In this document: in pieces, positions 44,881 to 55,157 of the stretch
How the letters are laid out: each line of letters begins with the position of its first letter
Numbering within the stretch: the first letter of the stretch is position 1
Assembly (NCBI GenBank): GCA_014843695.1
Contig: CM026402.1
Span: 20,259,776 to 20,323,775, forward strand
Reading direction: 5' to 3'
DNA: 64,000 nt
DNA from: Archivesica marissinica
Taxonomy: Eukaryota > Mollusca > Bivalvia > Venerida > Vesicomyidae
Made by a program: the position numbers and the translations under genes
Notes under the pieces: generated by a model
The model's database searches: none
What the model was told of the DNA's origin: nothing
Seen by the model: only the letters and a program-made list of their open reading frames with translations

Positions 44881-45620
44881 ACATAAAACGCACGCCTACA
44901 TTATATACTAGAGAACATAGAAAACGCACACCTACATTATATACTAGAGAACATAGAAAACGCACACCTACATTATATACTAGAGAACATAGAAAACGCA
45001 CGCCTACATTATATACTAGAGAACATAGAAAACGCACACCTACATTATATACTAGAGAACATAGAAAACGCACACCTACATTATATACTAGAGAACATAG
45101 AAAACGCACGCCTACATTATATACTAGAGAACATAGAAAACGCACACCTACATTATATACTAGAGAACATAGAAAACGCACACCTACATTATATACTAGA
45201 GAACATAGAAAACGCACACCTACATTATATACTAGAGGACATAGAAAACGCACACCTACATTATATACTAGAGAACATAGAAAACGCACACCTACATTCT
45301 ATACTAGAGGACATAGAAAACGCACACCTACAATATATACTAGAGGACATAGAAACCGCACACCTACATTATATGATTATTATTACATGAAAACGAAATA
45401 CGAAGGATTCCATCAAAGATATATCACCTCTTTATTACAAAACACAAATTAAACAAAGAAACATTTCCAAAATGTTTAAAACTATGTATTTATATAGTTA
45501 CTGTTTTTCATGTAAAAACTAACTTACCCGAAGTGTGCGTTTTCTATGTCCTCTAGAATAGTTATTGTTTTTCATGTAAAAACACTTATCCGAAGTGTGC
45601 GTTTTCTATGTGCTCTAGTA
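44881..45620. mobile_element. Second TIR-array MITE (36-bp units, about 13.5 copies)
   Basis: 44881-45373 is the 36-bp array (mostly the TACTAGAGAACATAG variant). The interior 45374-45493 matches 26256-26380 (GATTATTATTACATGAAAAC, AAGATATATCACCTCTTTAT, CCAAAATGTTTAAAACTATG). The right TIR is itself duplicated: GTTACTGTTTTTCATGTAAA to TCCTCTAGAATA, then GTTATTGTTTTTCATGTAAA to TGCTCTAGTA. The right end abuts TA at 45621. The left end is eroded (ACATAAAACGCACG). It lies in the gene's intron 5. Confidence 0.85.
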
Positions 45621-45679
45621 TAGGACTGTGTGTCGCATCATTAAGAAGCAGTTATTACATGTTCAATGGTTTCGTACAG

Positions 45680-45848
45680 GGAAGTATGTGAGATGGTACG
45701 GTGGTCGCCAGATCGGACAGGTGGGTTTTCTCCGGGTACTCCGGTTTCCTCGCACACTAAATATAAATACGCTTTCATCCACGCCAACGAGAGTGATTAA
45801 TATAAGTTGTTACAGCTCAACATGTTTCACAATCGTTGTAAAATAAAG
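45680..45848 (+). mobile_element. SINE-B copy, head truncated
   Basis: Begins at GGGAAGTATGTGAGATGGTA and runs through CAGATCGGACAGGTGGGTTT, TTCATCCACGCCAACGAGAG and tail CACAATCGTTGTAAAATAAA. TTCAATGGTTTCG before it and TCTAATGGTTTCG after it may be a target-site duplication. Confidence 0.88.
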
Positions 45849-46014
45849 TGTATATGTTCTAATGGTTTCGTTCCTGATTGTGTACGCTTCGTATACAAAT
45901 GTTGCCCATTTTAACATACGTTTCCTGTTACTAGAAGAAAATATAAACACATATTTACATGATAGGCCATGCATAGTTGCCTAAATACTCCGTGGTAATA
46001 CTTGAATATTTAGA

Positions 46015-46100
46015 ACAACAAAGAAGTGATATTCAGACTCAACAACATTGTTTGAACATAATTTACAAAGTTGTGCTTGTCTTTACCAATGAACATTAGT
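46015..46100 (-). pseudogene. LINE C-terminal relic, same family as 26774
   Basis: Minus-strand frame LCKLCSNNVVESEYHFFVV corresponds to RRCKSCTMNDVESEYHFLLV in the 26.8-kb copy. Surroundings are too decayed to delimit. It retains the CxxC and the VESEYHF segment. Confidence 0.6.
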
Positions 46101-46118
46101 GTGTACCTACAACAATTA

Positions 46119-46345
46119 AAGTGATAGCGCAGTTGTAGCGCGTTCGCTTCAGGTGCGAACGGCCCGGGGTTCGAGCGCCACGGGAGCCGTTACGAGTGTA
46201 CCCCTAGGCAAGGCATTTAAATTCCACGTTGCCTCTTCTCTCTCCCTCGTGGTGATGGATTCCACTAGGAATTAGGTCTCGAGAGTGATTAATATAAGTT
46301 GTAAGAACTTGTTTCGCAATCGAGCTAAACTAAATTAGTATAAAC
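46119..46345 (+). mobile_element. SINE-A copy
   Basis: GTGATAGCGCAGTTGTAGCG, TTCAGGTGCGAACGGCCCGG, GGTTCGAGCGCCACGGGAGC, body, and tail CTTGTTTCGCAATCGAGC. ACAATTAAAG before and ACAAATTAAAG after are a probable imperfect target-site duplication. Confidence 0.92.
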
Positions 46346-46945
46346 TAACAAATTAAAGTATAGTGGCGTATAAAGGGTTTTGCTCTGTGTATAAATATAG
46401 TCTAATAGTTTGTTAACTAACATATCCCAAGATCGATTTGTGATAGTCGTTAAAATACATGACACAACACGATATCATATCAAACTATATTAAATGATTT
46501 TTCCTCCAATAACGGCGTAATTTTCCATATTATATTTTAGCTTCACTTCCTGAAAAGGAAGATACGAGAAAAAAACCTTCATTATATTCTAAAAGCGTGG
46601 ATTAATGGAATATTATAAGAGATCAACCATACTTTGCTCAGAACAATATTTGTAACGACGTTATACAATTACGAACCACAATGATACACAATTACGAACA
46701 TTAATTTTATCGTGTACATTGTTCATTTACAAATAATACTGAAATAAATATTGTTTATACTAACCTACGACCGATCAGGGCAGTCATAGCCACGAACCCA
46801 GCATGATCCACCATACACCCGTCACAAAGTCCCCATCCCATCAACCGCTCTCAGCTATGTGCTTCCAACAACGCAACTATATTATCTATTGTTACCCAGC
46901 GACACAACACAACCATACCAGTATGAACTATAATTACAAGATACA
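46346..46945. other. Unassigned intron sequence
   Basis: AT-rich; TACACAATTACGAAC phrases recur loosely near 46660-46700. No feature supported. Confidence 0.5.
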
Positions 46946-46959
46946 ACACATAATCTCCT

Positions 46960-47215
46960 GGTAATCCAGGGATCGCAGGTTCGATCCCCCCGTATGACCA
47001 TAATAAAATTAACAGTCTTTCAGATGGGACGTTAAACCGAGGTCTCGTATCGGTGCTTTACACCGTGCACATAAAAGAACCAGAGGAGACTCTGGAATTG
47101 GTCTCTGTCTGTATCATTGCACTATCCTCCAAAAATCTAAAATGACTAATCTCTTCAGGAGGCGTCGCTCATATGGTAAACCGGTAGCGACGATAAATAA
47201 ACGTTAAAGACACAC
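46960..47215 (+). mobile_element. SINE-C copy, 5'-truncated, perfect 14-bp target-site duplication
   Basis: ACACATAATCTCCT at 46946-46959 and 47216-47229 flanks the insert. The copy starts at GGTAATCCAGGGATCGCAGG and ends GACGATAAATAAACG plus an (AC)n tail that merges with the duplication. Confidence 0.94.
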
Positions 47216-47239
47216 ACACATAATCTCCTAGATTAAGTT

Positions 47240-47478
47240 TAAACTTTATTTATTTCACAACGATTGCGAAGCAAGTTCTAACAACTTATACTAATCACTC
47301 TCGTTGGCGCGGATGAAAGCGTAAATGTGGTCATCCGTGTGGGAGGAAACCGGAGTACCCGGAGAAAACCCACCTGTCCGATCTGGCGACCACCGTACCA
47401 TCTCACATACGTCCCGGTCCGAGGATCGAACCCGGGTTGCATTGGTGAGAAACGAGCGCGCTAACCACTGCGCTAATC
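47240..47478 (-). mobile_element. SINE-B copy, near consensus
   Basis: Minus strand: GATTAGCGCAGTGGTTAGCG, AACCCGGGTTCGATCCTCGG, ACGTATGTGAGATGGTACGG, GCCAGATCGGACAGGTGGGT and tail CTTGCTTCGCAATCGTTG. All modules are present. Confidence 0.93.
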
Positions 47479-47694
47479 CTATAGATTACAATATGTAATG
47501 CCCACTAACACAGGTTGTACTGTACATCGCGTCAATAATCCTTTAAAACATGAATGAGATGGTAATGCATATATATATGTTTGAAATGGAAGCATAAAGA
47601 GTTGACGCGGGCTCATTGATTATTTCCATCGACAAGGAATAACATCAAAAGGAATTGTTATCTTATTGTAAATTTTTAATGAAATACCTAGCTG

Positions 47695-48108
47695 CTGTAC
47701 AGTGGTTGGTTAAAGGCGCACTCTGTACATTAGTTGGTTAAAGGCGCACTCTGTACAGTGGTTGGTTAAAGGCGCAATCTGTACAGTGGTTGGTTAAAGG
47801 CGCACTCTGTACAGTGGTTGGTTAAAGGCGCATACTGTACAGTGGTTGGTTAAAGGCGCACTCTGTACAGTGGTTGGTTAAAGGCGCAATCTGTACAGTG
47901 GTTGGTTAAAGGCGCAATCTGTACAGTGGTTGGTTAAAGGCGCATACTGTACAGTGGTTGGTTAAAGGCGCACTCTGTACAGTGGTTGGTTAAAGGCGCA
48001 ATCTGTACAGTGGTTGGTTAAAGGCGCAAGCTGTACAGTGGTTGGTTAAAGGCACAATCTGTACAGTGGTTGGTTAAAGGCGCACTCTGTACAGTGGTTG
48101 ATTAAAAG
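47695..48108. repeat. Minisatellite, 28-bp unit, about 15 copies
   Basis: GTACAGTGGTTGGTTAAAGG then CGCACTCT, with two alternatives for the last bases (CAATCT, CATACT). The order act-aat-act-ata recurs, implying block duplication of about four units. Confidence 0.95.
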
Positions 48109-49169
48109 CGACATTACATCGCAAAAGCTATGAAAATGATTTTTTTACGTATAAGTAGCATTGCTACTGCAAATGCTTCCGAAATAATTCGAACACTAAC
48201 TTTCTATACATAAACTGTGTTTTTGTCGTATACAAGCTCACAAAAGCGAAAGTAGGATGTCATATAACGGTCAGCTACGCTCCTGAATTAACCTTTCGTA
48301 TATTATTGGAGTATATACCAAGCGCGTGCTACTGTCACTTAGAGATATTTTAAATCGAATTAGTCTAAAAATAAATATGCACAGGCACAATGATACAGAT
48401 GTAACGGTAAATCTGTACAATAAATCGTGTTATTCAGGATGCACATATTGCATTACACATGCATGTTGACACTATTTACATTAGTTTGTTATGTCAACAA
48501 ACGTCGTATACGACGTTTATTTATTAGTTGAAATACTCAGCTTTTGAGGCACATATTTGGAAAACAGTTGTACCATATAATAGGAAAATACAGTGTGTAC
48601 AAATTTGCTGTCGCTTTAAAGGAAGATTTTCAATATTTGCTTGATAATTGTTTGAGTAACATCCGTATACTGTTGTTCCGTAGAAAGTGCAAGACCTTGA
48701 AATACACTTTCAGTAATTAAGCGAAAGAAAATTTAAATTTAATTAGATGTAATAATATAATATAATCATCTGAAGTATATATTTCGCTTCGTATGTGAAA
48801 ACTATTAGAGAAACAAAAAACTAGAATAATAATAATAAATAATAAAGACTTTTGTCTAGAATCTGCAGCACGCAAGAATAGGAGTGGGTGGTTATAATTC
48901 ATCATTGCTGTGTTATATTTCCAACTTTCTGTAATAATAATGTTAATAGATCTGCACAGTTTGTAATTACCTCCCTTTACAGATATTTAATTACAAAATC
49001 ATCAATAATTTTGAACATGATGGTGTTTGTTAAAGCTAACACTAGGATCAAATTGCATGTGAATGATATATTTATTTTTTGCATTGAAGAAAATAATAAC
49101 GCATAGTGTGGCTTTAAATATTACAAGAAAATGAATCTTGAATAGTCCGATTTGCATTTTCTTTTTCAG
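48109..49169. other. Unassigned intron sequence
   Basis: AT-rich sequence before the terminal exon, with a short (AAT)-rich run at 48825-48846. No repeats or exons supported. Confidence 0.5.
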
Positions 49170-49526
49170 TTTCTGTTCAATAAAACTATGCTGCCGCCAT
49201 GTATGTTCCACGAGGACTTTCAAGTGTTTGGTGTACACATATATTTACAAGACAAGGAACGCCTTCTCTGTTCACATGTCGGTGAATTTCCTGGGCAAGG
49301 TGAGGACCAACACCATTCCCTGCAGGAAAACCAGGGGCCAAGAACTGTGATATATGTTAACAGTTTGGAAGGCAGCGGAGAAACGCCTGCTTCTGAAGAA
49401 AATATAGAACAATCAAACATCGAACGTGATAACACGAAATCTCGTGCTCCCACTACATACTATATTAATCAGTTACTGTATGTGATAACGTTATTCGTCA
49501 TCTACTGTAACAGACAATGGAGATAG
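49170..49526 (+). CDS. Uncharacterised membrane-anchored protein gene, terminal exon
   Basis: A strong acceptor TTTTCTTTTTCAG precedes a phase-0 start that joins exon 5 exactly. The 357-base exon reads FLFNKTMLPPCMFHEDFQVF, GVHIYLQDKERLLCSHVGEF, then a hydrophilic Glu/Ser/Thr/Gln-rich linker, and ends TTYYINQLLYVITLFVIYC, NRQWR and TAG at 49524-49526. NKT is an N-glycosylation sequon and two cysteines are visible. The final hydrophobic stretch with a short basic end suggests a single-pass C-terminal membrane anchor. With the five earlier exons it makes 341 residues. No clear polyadenylation signal was identified downstream. Confidence 0.82.
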   Translation, partial: FLFNKTMLPPCMFHEDFQVFGVHIYLQDKERLLCSHVGEFPGQGEDQHHSLQENQGPRTVIYVNSLEGSGETPASEENIEQSNIERDNTKSRAPTTYYINQLLYVITLFVIYCNRQWR

Positions 49527-49910
49527 CATTTAGCTTAGCATATTACACAAACATGAATCTCACAGGGTTCAAGTGATGGCAATAACACGTGCTAGGCCCG
49601 CGTCACCTAATCACAACGTCACAGTGTTCCGCTCATGCACGTTACTTTTAGCAGTCACAGCGCGTGGCATGTCCACGTGTGCAGATCACGCGTTGGTTTA
49701 TGATGCATTTACATGCAGTGTACGATATAGAGCAGCACGGTGTGGATGACTGGATATGCACCTAGATGGAATCAGCACAACTCCAACCTGTCACCGCTCT
49801 ATCCCCCTGTCTATGTGTGTAAACCTTATGTATTCTATCAGACTCTATACTGCACGATATTCATGAAATACACGTAATCGTAGTACGCCTTAGACTGCAC
49901 GCGGTCACTA

Positions 49911-50752
49911 ACATATGACATTGTTCAACAGAACTCTCTCGACGCACCATTATTGGACGGAACTAGCAGCTACAAACATTACATTGTCCAACAGAACTAG
50001 TGAAACTAGCAGCCACAAACATTACATTGTTCAACAGAACTCTCTCGACGCACCATTATTGGACGGAACTAGCAGCTACAAACATTACATTGTCCAACAG
50101 AACTAGTGAAACTAGCAGCCACAAACATTACATTGTTCAACAGAACTAGTGAAACTAGCAGCCACAAACATTACATTGTTCAACAGAACTAGTGAAACTA
50201 GCAGCCACAAACATTACATTGTTCAACAGAACTAACGAAACTAGCAGCCACAAACATTACATTGTTCAACAGAGCTAACGAAACTAGCAGCCACAAACAT
50301 TACATTGTCCAACAGAACTAACGAAACTAGCAGCCACAAACATTACATTGTTCAACAGAGCTAACGAAACTAGCAGCCACAAACATTACATTGTTCAACA
50401 GAGCTAACGAAACTAGCAGCCACAAACATTACATTGTCCAACAGAACTAACGAAACTAGCAGCCACAAACATTACATTGTCCAACAGAACTAACGAAACT
50501 AGCAGCCACAAACATTACATTGTTCAACAGAGCTAACGAAACTAGCAGCCACAAACATTACATTGTCCAACAGAACTAACGAAACTAGCAGCCACAAACA
50601 TTACATTGTTCAACAGAACTAACGAAACTAGCAGCCACAAACATTACATTGTTCAACAGAGCTAACGAAACTAGCAGCCACAAACATTACATTGTCCAAC
50701 AGAACTAACGAAACTAGCAGCCACAAACATTACATTGTCCAACAGAACTAGC
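49911..50752. repeat. Minisatellite, 43-bp unit, about 19 copies
   Basis: GAAACTAGCAGCCACAAACA, TTACATTGTTCAACAGAACT, AAC. The first part (49911-50110) also contains an 82-base variant with TCTCTCGACGCACCATTATT, present twice. TTCAAC/TCCAAC and GAACT/GAGCT variants alternate in blocks. It lies about 0.4 kb beyond the stop codon of the gene; 49527-49910 holds nothing recognised. Confidence 0.95.
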
Positions 50753-51689
50753 TGGACACATCATTATCGGCCGAAACAACTCTAAATAATACATGATGTT
50801 CTGTACAAACATAAAGTTTGCACGAAGTCACAATCCGTCCATCAGAAGAAATCAAGAACGTCAGAAATATTATATTGTCAATACGCCGCAGAGAAATAGC
50901 AATAATTCAATTAAATCGTGCTCATAGTTGGGGTTATTTTCCAAGAAAACTGCGAATCAAGAAAAATACACAATTTCGAGAATAGATACAAAACGATAAA
51001 CTATATTGCAGATCGATGTAATTTACAAAGAGGTTTCCCGGAATTTCTAAGTACAATTGAATCTTCTACTGCCGTAACATGTGAACATTCTATGGCAACA
51101 CACGCTCTTATGCATTATGTATTGCAATTCTTGGAACAAAATAGAAACGCGAGACAAACGACGTTCAAGATTGATTACAGAATATTCAATAATGATGGTT
51201 TGGGAGAAAATGCAATGTGTGTATATATATGTCTATGACATTATACTGTGAATGTAGCTGGACTGCATAATATTGGACACAAACAATAGATAACATTGTC
51301 CATAAGACCACGGTCAATTACAGTCAGATCACTCCGCTGTATTATAGATACCAATTTATGGAACAGATACATCATAGATAATGTATTGTTCATTGGAAAG
51401 AACGACCGAATATTTGTTCAGCTTACAATTTGTTGATGAACGCAAGAAGCATACATATATATACATGAATAAACAGCAAATGGACACGTTTAATTCCGAA
51501 CGCATAGCGCTAGGACGACACCTGGTGAACATGCCGTAACACATAGAACAAACACACTGAGAACAATCCCTTACAACCGAGGATCAAACCATGGTCACTC
51601 TTAATGGCTGGAGGAATACGGGGGAACTCAGGTATCGATTTCAGGTCATTTTTTCTATGTCGTTTCTTTCATTTTACCGTGTAAGGTTA
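50753..51689. other. Unassigned sequence with one unexplained open frame
   Basis: A 106-codon + strand frame at 50918-51238 (contains MATHALMHYVLQFLEQNRNA) is not repeat-derived as far as I see, but there is no family resemblance, no splice signals I trust, and codon usage is AT-driven. It is left as unassigned. Confidence 0.4.
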
Positions 51690-51917
51690 GCCTTTATTTA
51701 TTTTACAACGATGGCGAAACAAGCTTTAACAACTTATATTAATCACTCTCGTTGGCGCAGATGAAAGCGTATATATGGTCATTGTGTGGGAGGAAACCGG
51801 AGTACCCGGAGAAAACCCACCTGTCCGATCTGGCGACCACCGTACCAACTCACACACGTCCCTGTCCGAGGATCGAACCCGGGTTGCATTGGTGAGAAGC
51901 GAGCGCACTAACCTAAC
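51690..51917 (-). mobile_element. SINE-B copy, head end missing
   Basis: Minus strand: AACCCGGGTTCGATCCTCGG, GCCAGATCGGACAGGTGGGT, CTCCGGGTACTCCGGTTTCC and tail GCTTGTTTCGCCATCGTTG. The copy ends at GGTTAGTGCGCTCGCTTCTC without the CGATTAGCGCAG start. Confidence 0.9.
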
Positions 51918-52013
51918 TAACGTACACATGTAAATCATTGAAGTGATCAGTTTACAGGTTATACGTCATATAAGTTACACGTGATAAAACGCGTACGTTA
52001 TGCAACGTGTACA

Positions 52014-52215
52014 GGTGGCTACGGTCGTTGTCTTCAAATCACATGCCCCTCTCCAATGCAGGTTGAAATCCCACGGAGGTGTCGACTTATTTCATGCGAG
52101 GAAGCTACCAAGATTGCTTGCATAAGATCGGTGGTTCTACCCGGGTGCCCCCGATGGTGCCTGGTAAACTACTCAAATGGGCACCCGAGGTCTTCCTCCA
52201 CCTATAAGACATGGA
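52014..52215 (+). mobile_element. SINE-F copy, best in window
   Basis: GGTGGCTACGGTCGTTGTCT, TCAAATCACATGCCCCTC, CAATGCAGGTTGAAATCCCA (box B-like), TCGACTTATTTCATGCGAGG, AAGCTACC, GATCGGTGGTTCTACCCGGG, TGCCTGGTAAACTACTCAAA, GGTCTTCCTCCACCTATAAG. I associate this type with bivalve genomes (inference). Confidence 0.75.
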
Positions 52216-52284
52216 TAGACGATATTACCTAAGTTGTTTTGTTTTGTTTTCTGCCAGTATATTAAGCCCACCATTGTTCTATTG

Positions 52285-52395
52285 ACTTGTCGACTCTGTT
52301 CAGTGTAATACAACAGAGTACCAGTTACTGGGTACCAATCCATTAGTACCAGGGTACCAATCCACAGGGTACCAATCCACAGGGTACCAATCCTG
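52285..52395. repeat. Short tandem repeat of GGGTACCAATCCACA
   Basis: Three to five units of 15-24 bases around GGTACCAATCC, rich in KpnI-like GGTACC palindromes. No other feature in 52216-52480. Confidence 0.8.
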
Positions 52396-52485
52396 ACAAT
52401 AAGCAGCACCATATATAATGTTCACAGAAAAGGTAACGTGTTGTATAGTGTTGATTCAGAACATTATCTGTTTTTCCATGCATAT

Positions 52486-52880
52486 ATACTGACACCAAAG
52501 AGTCCGCCTCCGTGGTCGAGTAGTTAAGGTCGCTGACTTGTATAACACTGTAACCTATCATCACTGATGGTCACGGGTTCGAGCCCCGCTCAGACCGTGT
52601 CTCATTTATATGAACAAGTTGGCAGTTTCTTACGGCGGTTGGTGCACCCAAGTACTGGTTAACCGTTGGAGCCTGCCCAGGAAAGGTGTTGTTAGGTAAA
52701 CTGCCCGCCGGCGATATAGCCCAAAATGGTGCTGATGCAGGCGTAAAACCCGAAATATAACATAACTGACACCAAAGAAGAAACTGTGCACTTGCCTTAG
52801 AGGTAAAATGTATCCTTTTATAAAAAACTATTGCAAATTTGGTATCAAAATGGGCGAACATGTGATTAAATTAGTGGAAT
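52486..52880. mobile_element. TACTGACACC MITE copy 2, split by SINE-D, right end lost
   Basis: The MITE's first 16 bases (TACTGACACCAAAGA) lie before the SINE-D. After it the element resumes AAGAAACTGTGCACTTGCCT, ATCCTTTTATAAAAAAC and AAATGGGCGAACATG, then breaks off. The phrase TGTTGATTCAG then TTATCTGTTT occurs both before (52450) and after (52879), suggesting a local duplication around the element. Confidence 0.75.
52502..52764 (+). mobile_element. SINE-D copy nested in a MITE, perfect 14-bp target-site duplication
   Basis: ACTGACACCAAAGA at 52488-52501 and 52765-52778 flank it. Head CCGCCTCCGTGGTCGAGTAG, long-arm-like segment, box B GGTTCGAGCCCCGCTCAGAC, body AGCCTGCCCAGGAAAGGTGT and 3' end GGCGATATAGCCCAAAATGG, AAACCCGAAATATAACATA. 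A good family reference. Confidence 0.93.
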
Positions 52881-53108
52881 GTTGATTCAGGACGTTATCT
52901 GTTTGTCCATCCATATATTCAATTCAATTCAATATATGTATTGCATTAAATATGAGAACATATATATAGCAAACAATACATAAACAAAGTACAATGGAAA
53001 GGCAAGGATACATTATTAGAAGAGCATAGATGGTTGTGGTGTCTAAACTTATTACTTTCTTGCTAAACTTGCGTAATATATAAATCTGGATAGGTTTAGA
53101 ACAAATTT

Positions 53109-53333
53109 CATACTGACACCAAAATGAAACTGTGCACTTGCTTTAGCGGTAACATTTATCCTTTTAGAAAAAAAATAGGCAAATTTGGTTTCAAAATGGG
53201 CGAAATATTGGGTAAATTAGTGTAATGTGTGATGGACTATTTTATTCACTCATGATAGTAAAATCCATAATTGTAAACTTTGTAACGAAAAAGTAACGCT
53301 CAATATAAACGTGTTTTATGGTGCCAGTATATA
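53109..53333. mobile_element. TACTGACACC MITE copy 3
   Basis: ACTGACACCAAAATGAAACT, GTGCACTTGCTTTAGCGG, then the same interior as 43952 (CTATTTTATTCACTCATGAT, GTAACGAAAAAGTAACGCTC) and the right end TTTTATGGTGCCAGTATA. Confidence 0.82.
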
Positions 53334-53403
53334 AATGTAATTTTGTTTGTTCGAATGTGACCATCAATAGTTTTACGAAATGAGTTTTATTTTATTTTCA
53401 TAG

Positions 53404-53596
53404 GTGGACCTTTGCTGACATTGAGTGTAACACAACCGCTATCGATACGATCAATCAGTTACTCAACCTTAACGAGTGCTTCATTTATGAGGTATATTTC
53501 ATAGGTGGACCTTTGCTGAGTGTAACACAACCGCTATCGATATGGTCATACAGTTACTCAACATGCAACCAGTGCTTCATTTATGAGGTATATTTG
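53404..53596 (+). repeat. Tandem duplication of an about 100-bp exon-like segment
   Basis: GTGGACCTTTGCTGACATTG, AGTGTAACACAACCGCTATC, GATACGATCAATCAGTTACT, CATTTATGAGGTATATTTCATAG is followed by a second copy with a six-base deletion (ACATTG lost). Each copy is preceded by a TTTCATAG acceptor-like site and ends GAG/GTATAT, donor-like. One frame reads WTFADIECNTTAIDTINQLL, NLNECFIYE in copy 1. It lies 3.9 kb beyond the stop of the gene. It may be a relic exon; no family is recognised. Confidence 0.5.
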
Positions 53597-53666
53597 AGTC
53601 ACACTGATTATTGCCTGGAATAATGACGCAATAATGTTGGTCTTAAGTACTACCGTACATACATAG

Positions 53667-53862
53667 TTTATACAAATTTATTTTAGCTCGATTGTTCTTA
53701 CAACTTATATTAGTCACTCCATCGCCACGATGGAGAGAGAAGAGGAAACGTGGAAATTAAATGCCTTGTCTAAGGCACAATCGTAACGGTTCCAGCGGGG
53801 TTCAAACTCCGGACCTTTCGCACTAGAAGCGAACGCACAGCCACGGCGCTATCACGCCTTCC
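53667..53862 (-). mobile_element. SINE-A copy with internal deletions
   Basis: Minus strand: AAGGCGTGATAGCGCCGTGG, AGGTCCGGAGTTTGAACCCC, body, with the GATTCCATCAGGAATGAGG segment and part of the CTTGTTTCGCA tail missing (tail reads AGAACAATCGAGCTAAAATA). Confidence 0.85.
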
Positions 53863-54069
53863 ACAAATAGAGCCAGACATACAGGTACATACATACCTAC
53901 ATGCCTAACGAGTTTGTATGTACAATATATAAGAAAACGCAGATATGTATAAAATAACGATGATTTATATTGAGATGGAAATGTTTGTCAACTATGAATT
54001 GTTTAAAATCATTTATTGCTGTATACATAATGGTAAGGTTGAAAGTATAAACGACAAGCCCGTGGTCTG

Positions 54070-54868
54070 TTATACATTTCCACCATGCTGGCTAGTTGGA
54101 TCCAACGGGTAAAATGAGTTTTGAGAGAGCTTGTATGTACGAAGGTCCATCAATAATTTACATAGTCTAACATACTTTTGACCACTTCTCCTTTTCAAAG
54201 TAACGTTCCTTGCATATTTTGCATTATTCCACCACTCGACCCATGACCGGAACACATGATGCAGACCATCACGTGACATCTCCCGCAAATTTCTGTTTAC
54301 GGCGCATCTCAACTCCTCTCGGAACTGCTTTTGAGATTTGGAAATAGCCAGAAGTCGCAAATTGCCAAATCTGGAGCGGGTGGCTGATTGGTTGGTGCGG
54401 TAGCAGGTCTATGCACAGTTCCTTGATTGTGCCCGACACAACGCGGCTGCTATGGCTTGCGCGTTATCATGGTGCAGCAGAATTCCCAAACCTCGCAAGC
54501 TGTGTGCGCTTTCTTTTAGTAGCCGGCAACAGCTCATATTTAATTACTGTTGCATACTATTTGGTTTCCAGTAGCTGTAGTTTTCGGATGAACAAAGTGA
54601 TTTAAAATGATACCCTGTATATCGCAATTACTTTATCAGGCATACTTCCAACGATTTTGTCGGTGTAGGTTTGAAAGGGTGCTTCCAAATTCAGCTCTGT
54701 TGTTTACTTTCTGACTCAAAAAAGTGAATTCTCATCACATGTAACCACTCGATTGAGAAAGGCATCACCATCGTCGTTGTACAGTTGGCAGTATTCGAGT
54801 CACCTCTTGACCCTTACCCCCATTTGATCCAGAAGCAGCAAGCGCCGTACCCATTTTGCCACCGTATC
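54070..54868 (-). pseudogene. Mariner-family transposase relic (D34D type)
   Basis: Minus strand, several frames: DTVAKWVRRLLLLDQMGVRV, YCQLYNDDGDAFLNRVVTCD then EN (first catalytic Asp), LLHDNAQAIAAALCRAQS (second Asp), PPAPDLAICDFWLFPNLK (PDLAxxDFWLFP, third Asp), and EELRCAVNRNLREMSRDGLH, VFRSWVEWWNNA. The order and motifs (CDE, HDN, PPYSPDLAPxD-like) identify the Tc1/mariner mariner lineage. Frame changes between motifs and internal stops show it is dead. The usual LPHPPYSPDLAP is altered. Terminal inverted repeats were not identified. Short + strand frames here are shadows. Confidence 0.85.
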
Positions 54869-55157
54869 CACGGCGCATTCCAAGCTGTACAGTACAAACT
54901 ATCAAATTCTCCAGTAACATTTTCAACAGTTACTCTTCTATCTTGGTCTAAACATATTTATTCCACTATATACATTCACAAATCAATACATGCACACAAA
55001 ATCAAGAATAGGAAAGGATCAAAACGGAAGCAGAGCTTATATAGTTTCTCTCACTTCTATCTTCAATAATATTTTCCTGAATTTCAACCATTTTCGTTTC
55101 ATCTGTAACAGTCACTGGCCTGAAAGTATGCTTATCATCTTCGGTTATTTCTCTGCG

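Noticed and set aside
50918..51238. 106-codon open frame as a gene
   Set aside because: No recognised motif, no convincing splice sites or start context, and AT-rich composition; it could be chance. Transcript data would decide.
49170..53596. Joining exon 44477-44658 directly to the exon-like segment at 53404
   Set aside because: The phase does not fit: exon 5 ends in phase 0 and the 53404 segment would hit a stop in phase 0, whereas the exon at 49170 joins in phase and carries a stop codon.
54411..55069. Plus-strand open frames in the mariner region
   Set aside because: They are shadows of the minus-strand transposase relic, whose motifs are recognisable in order.
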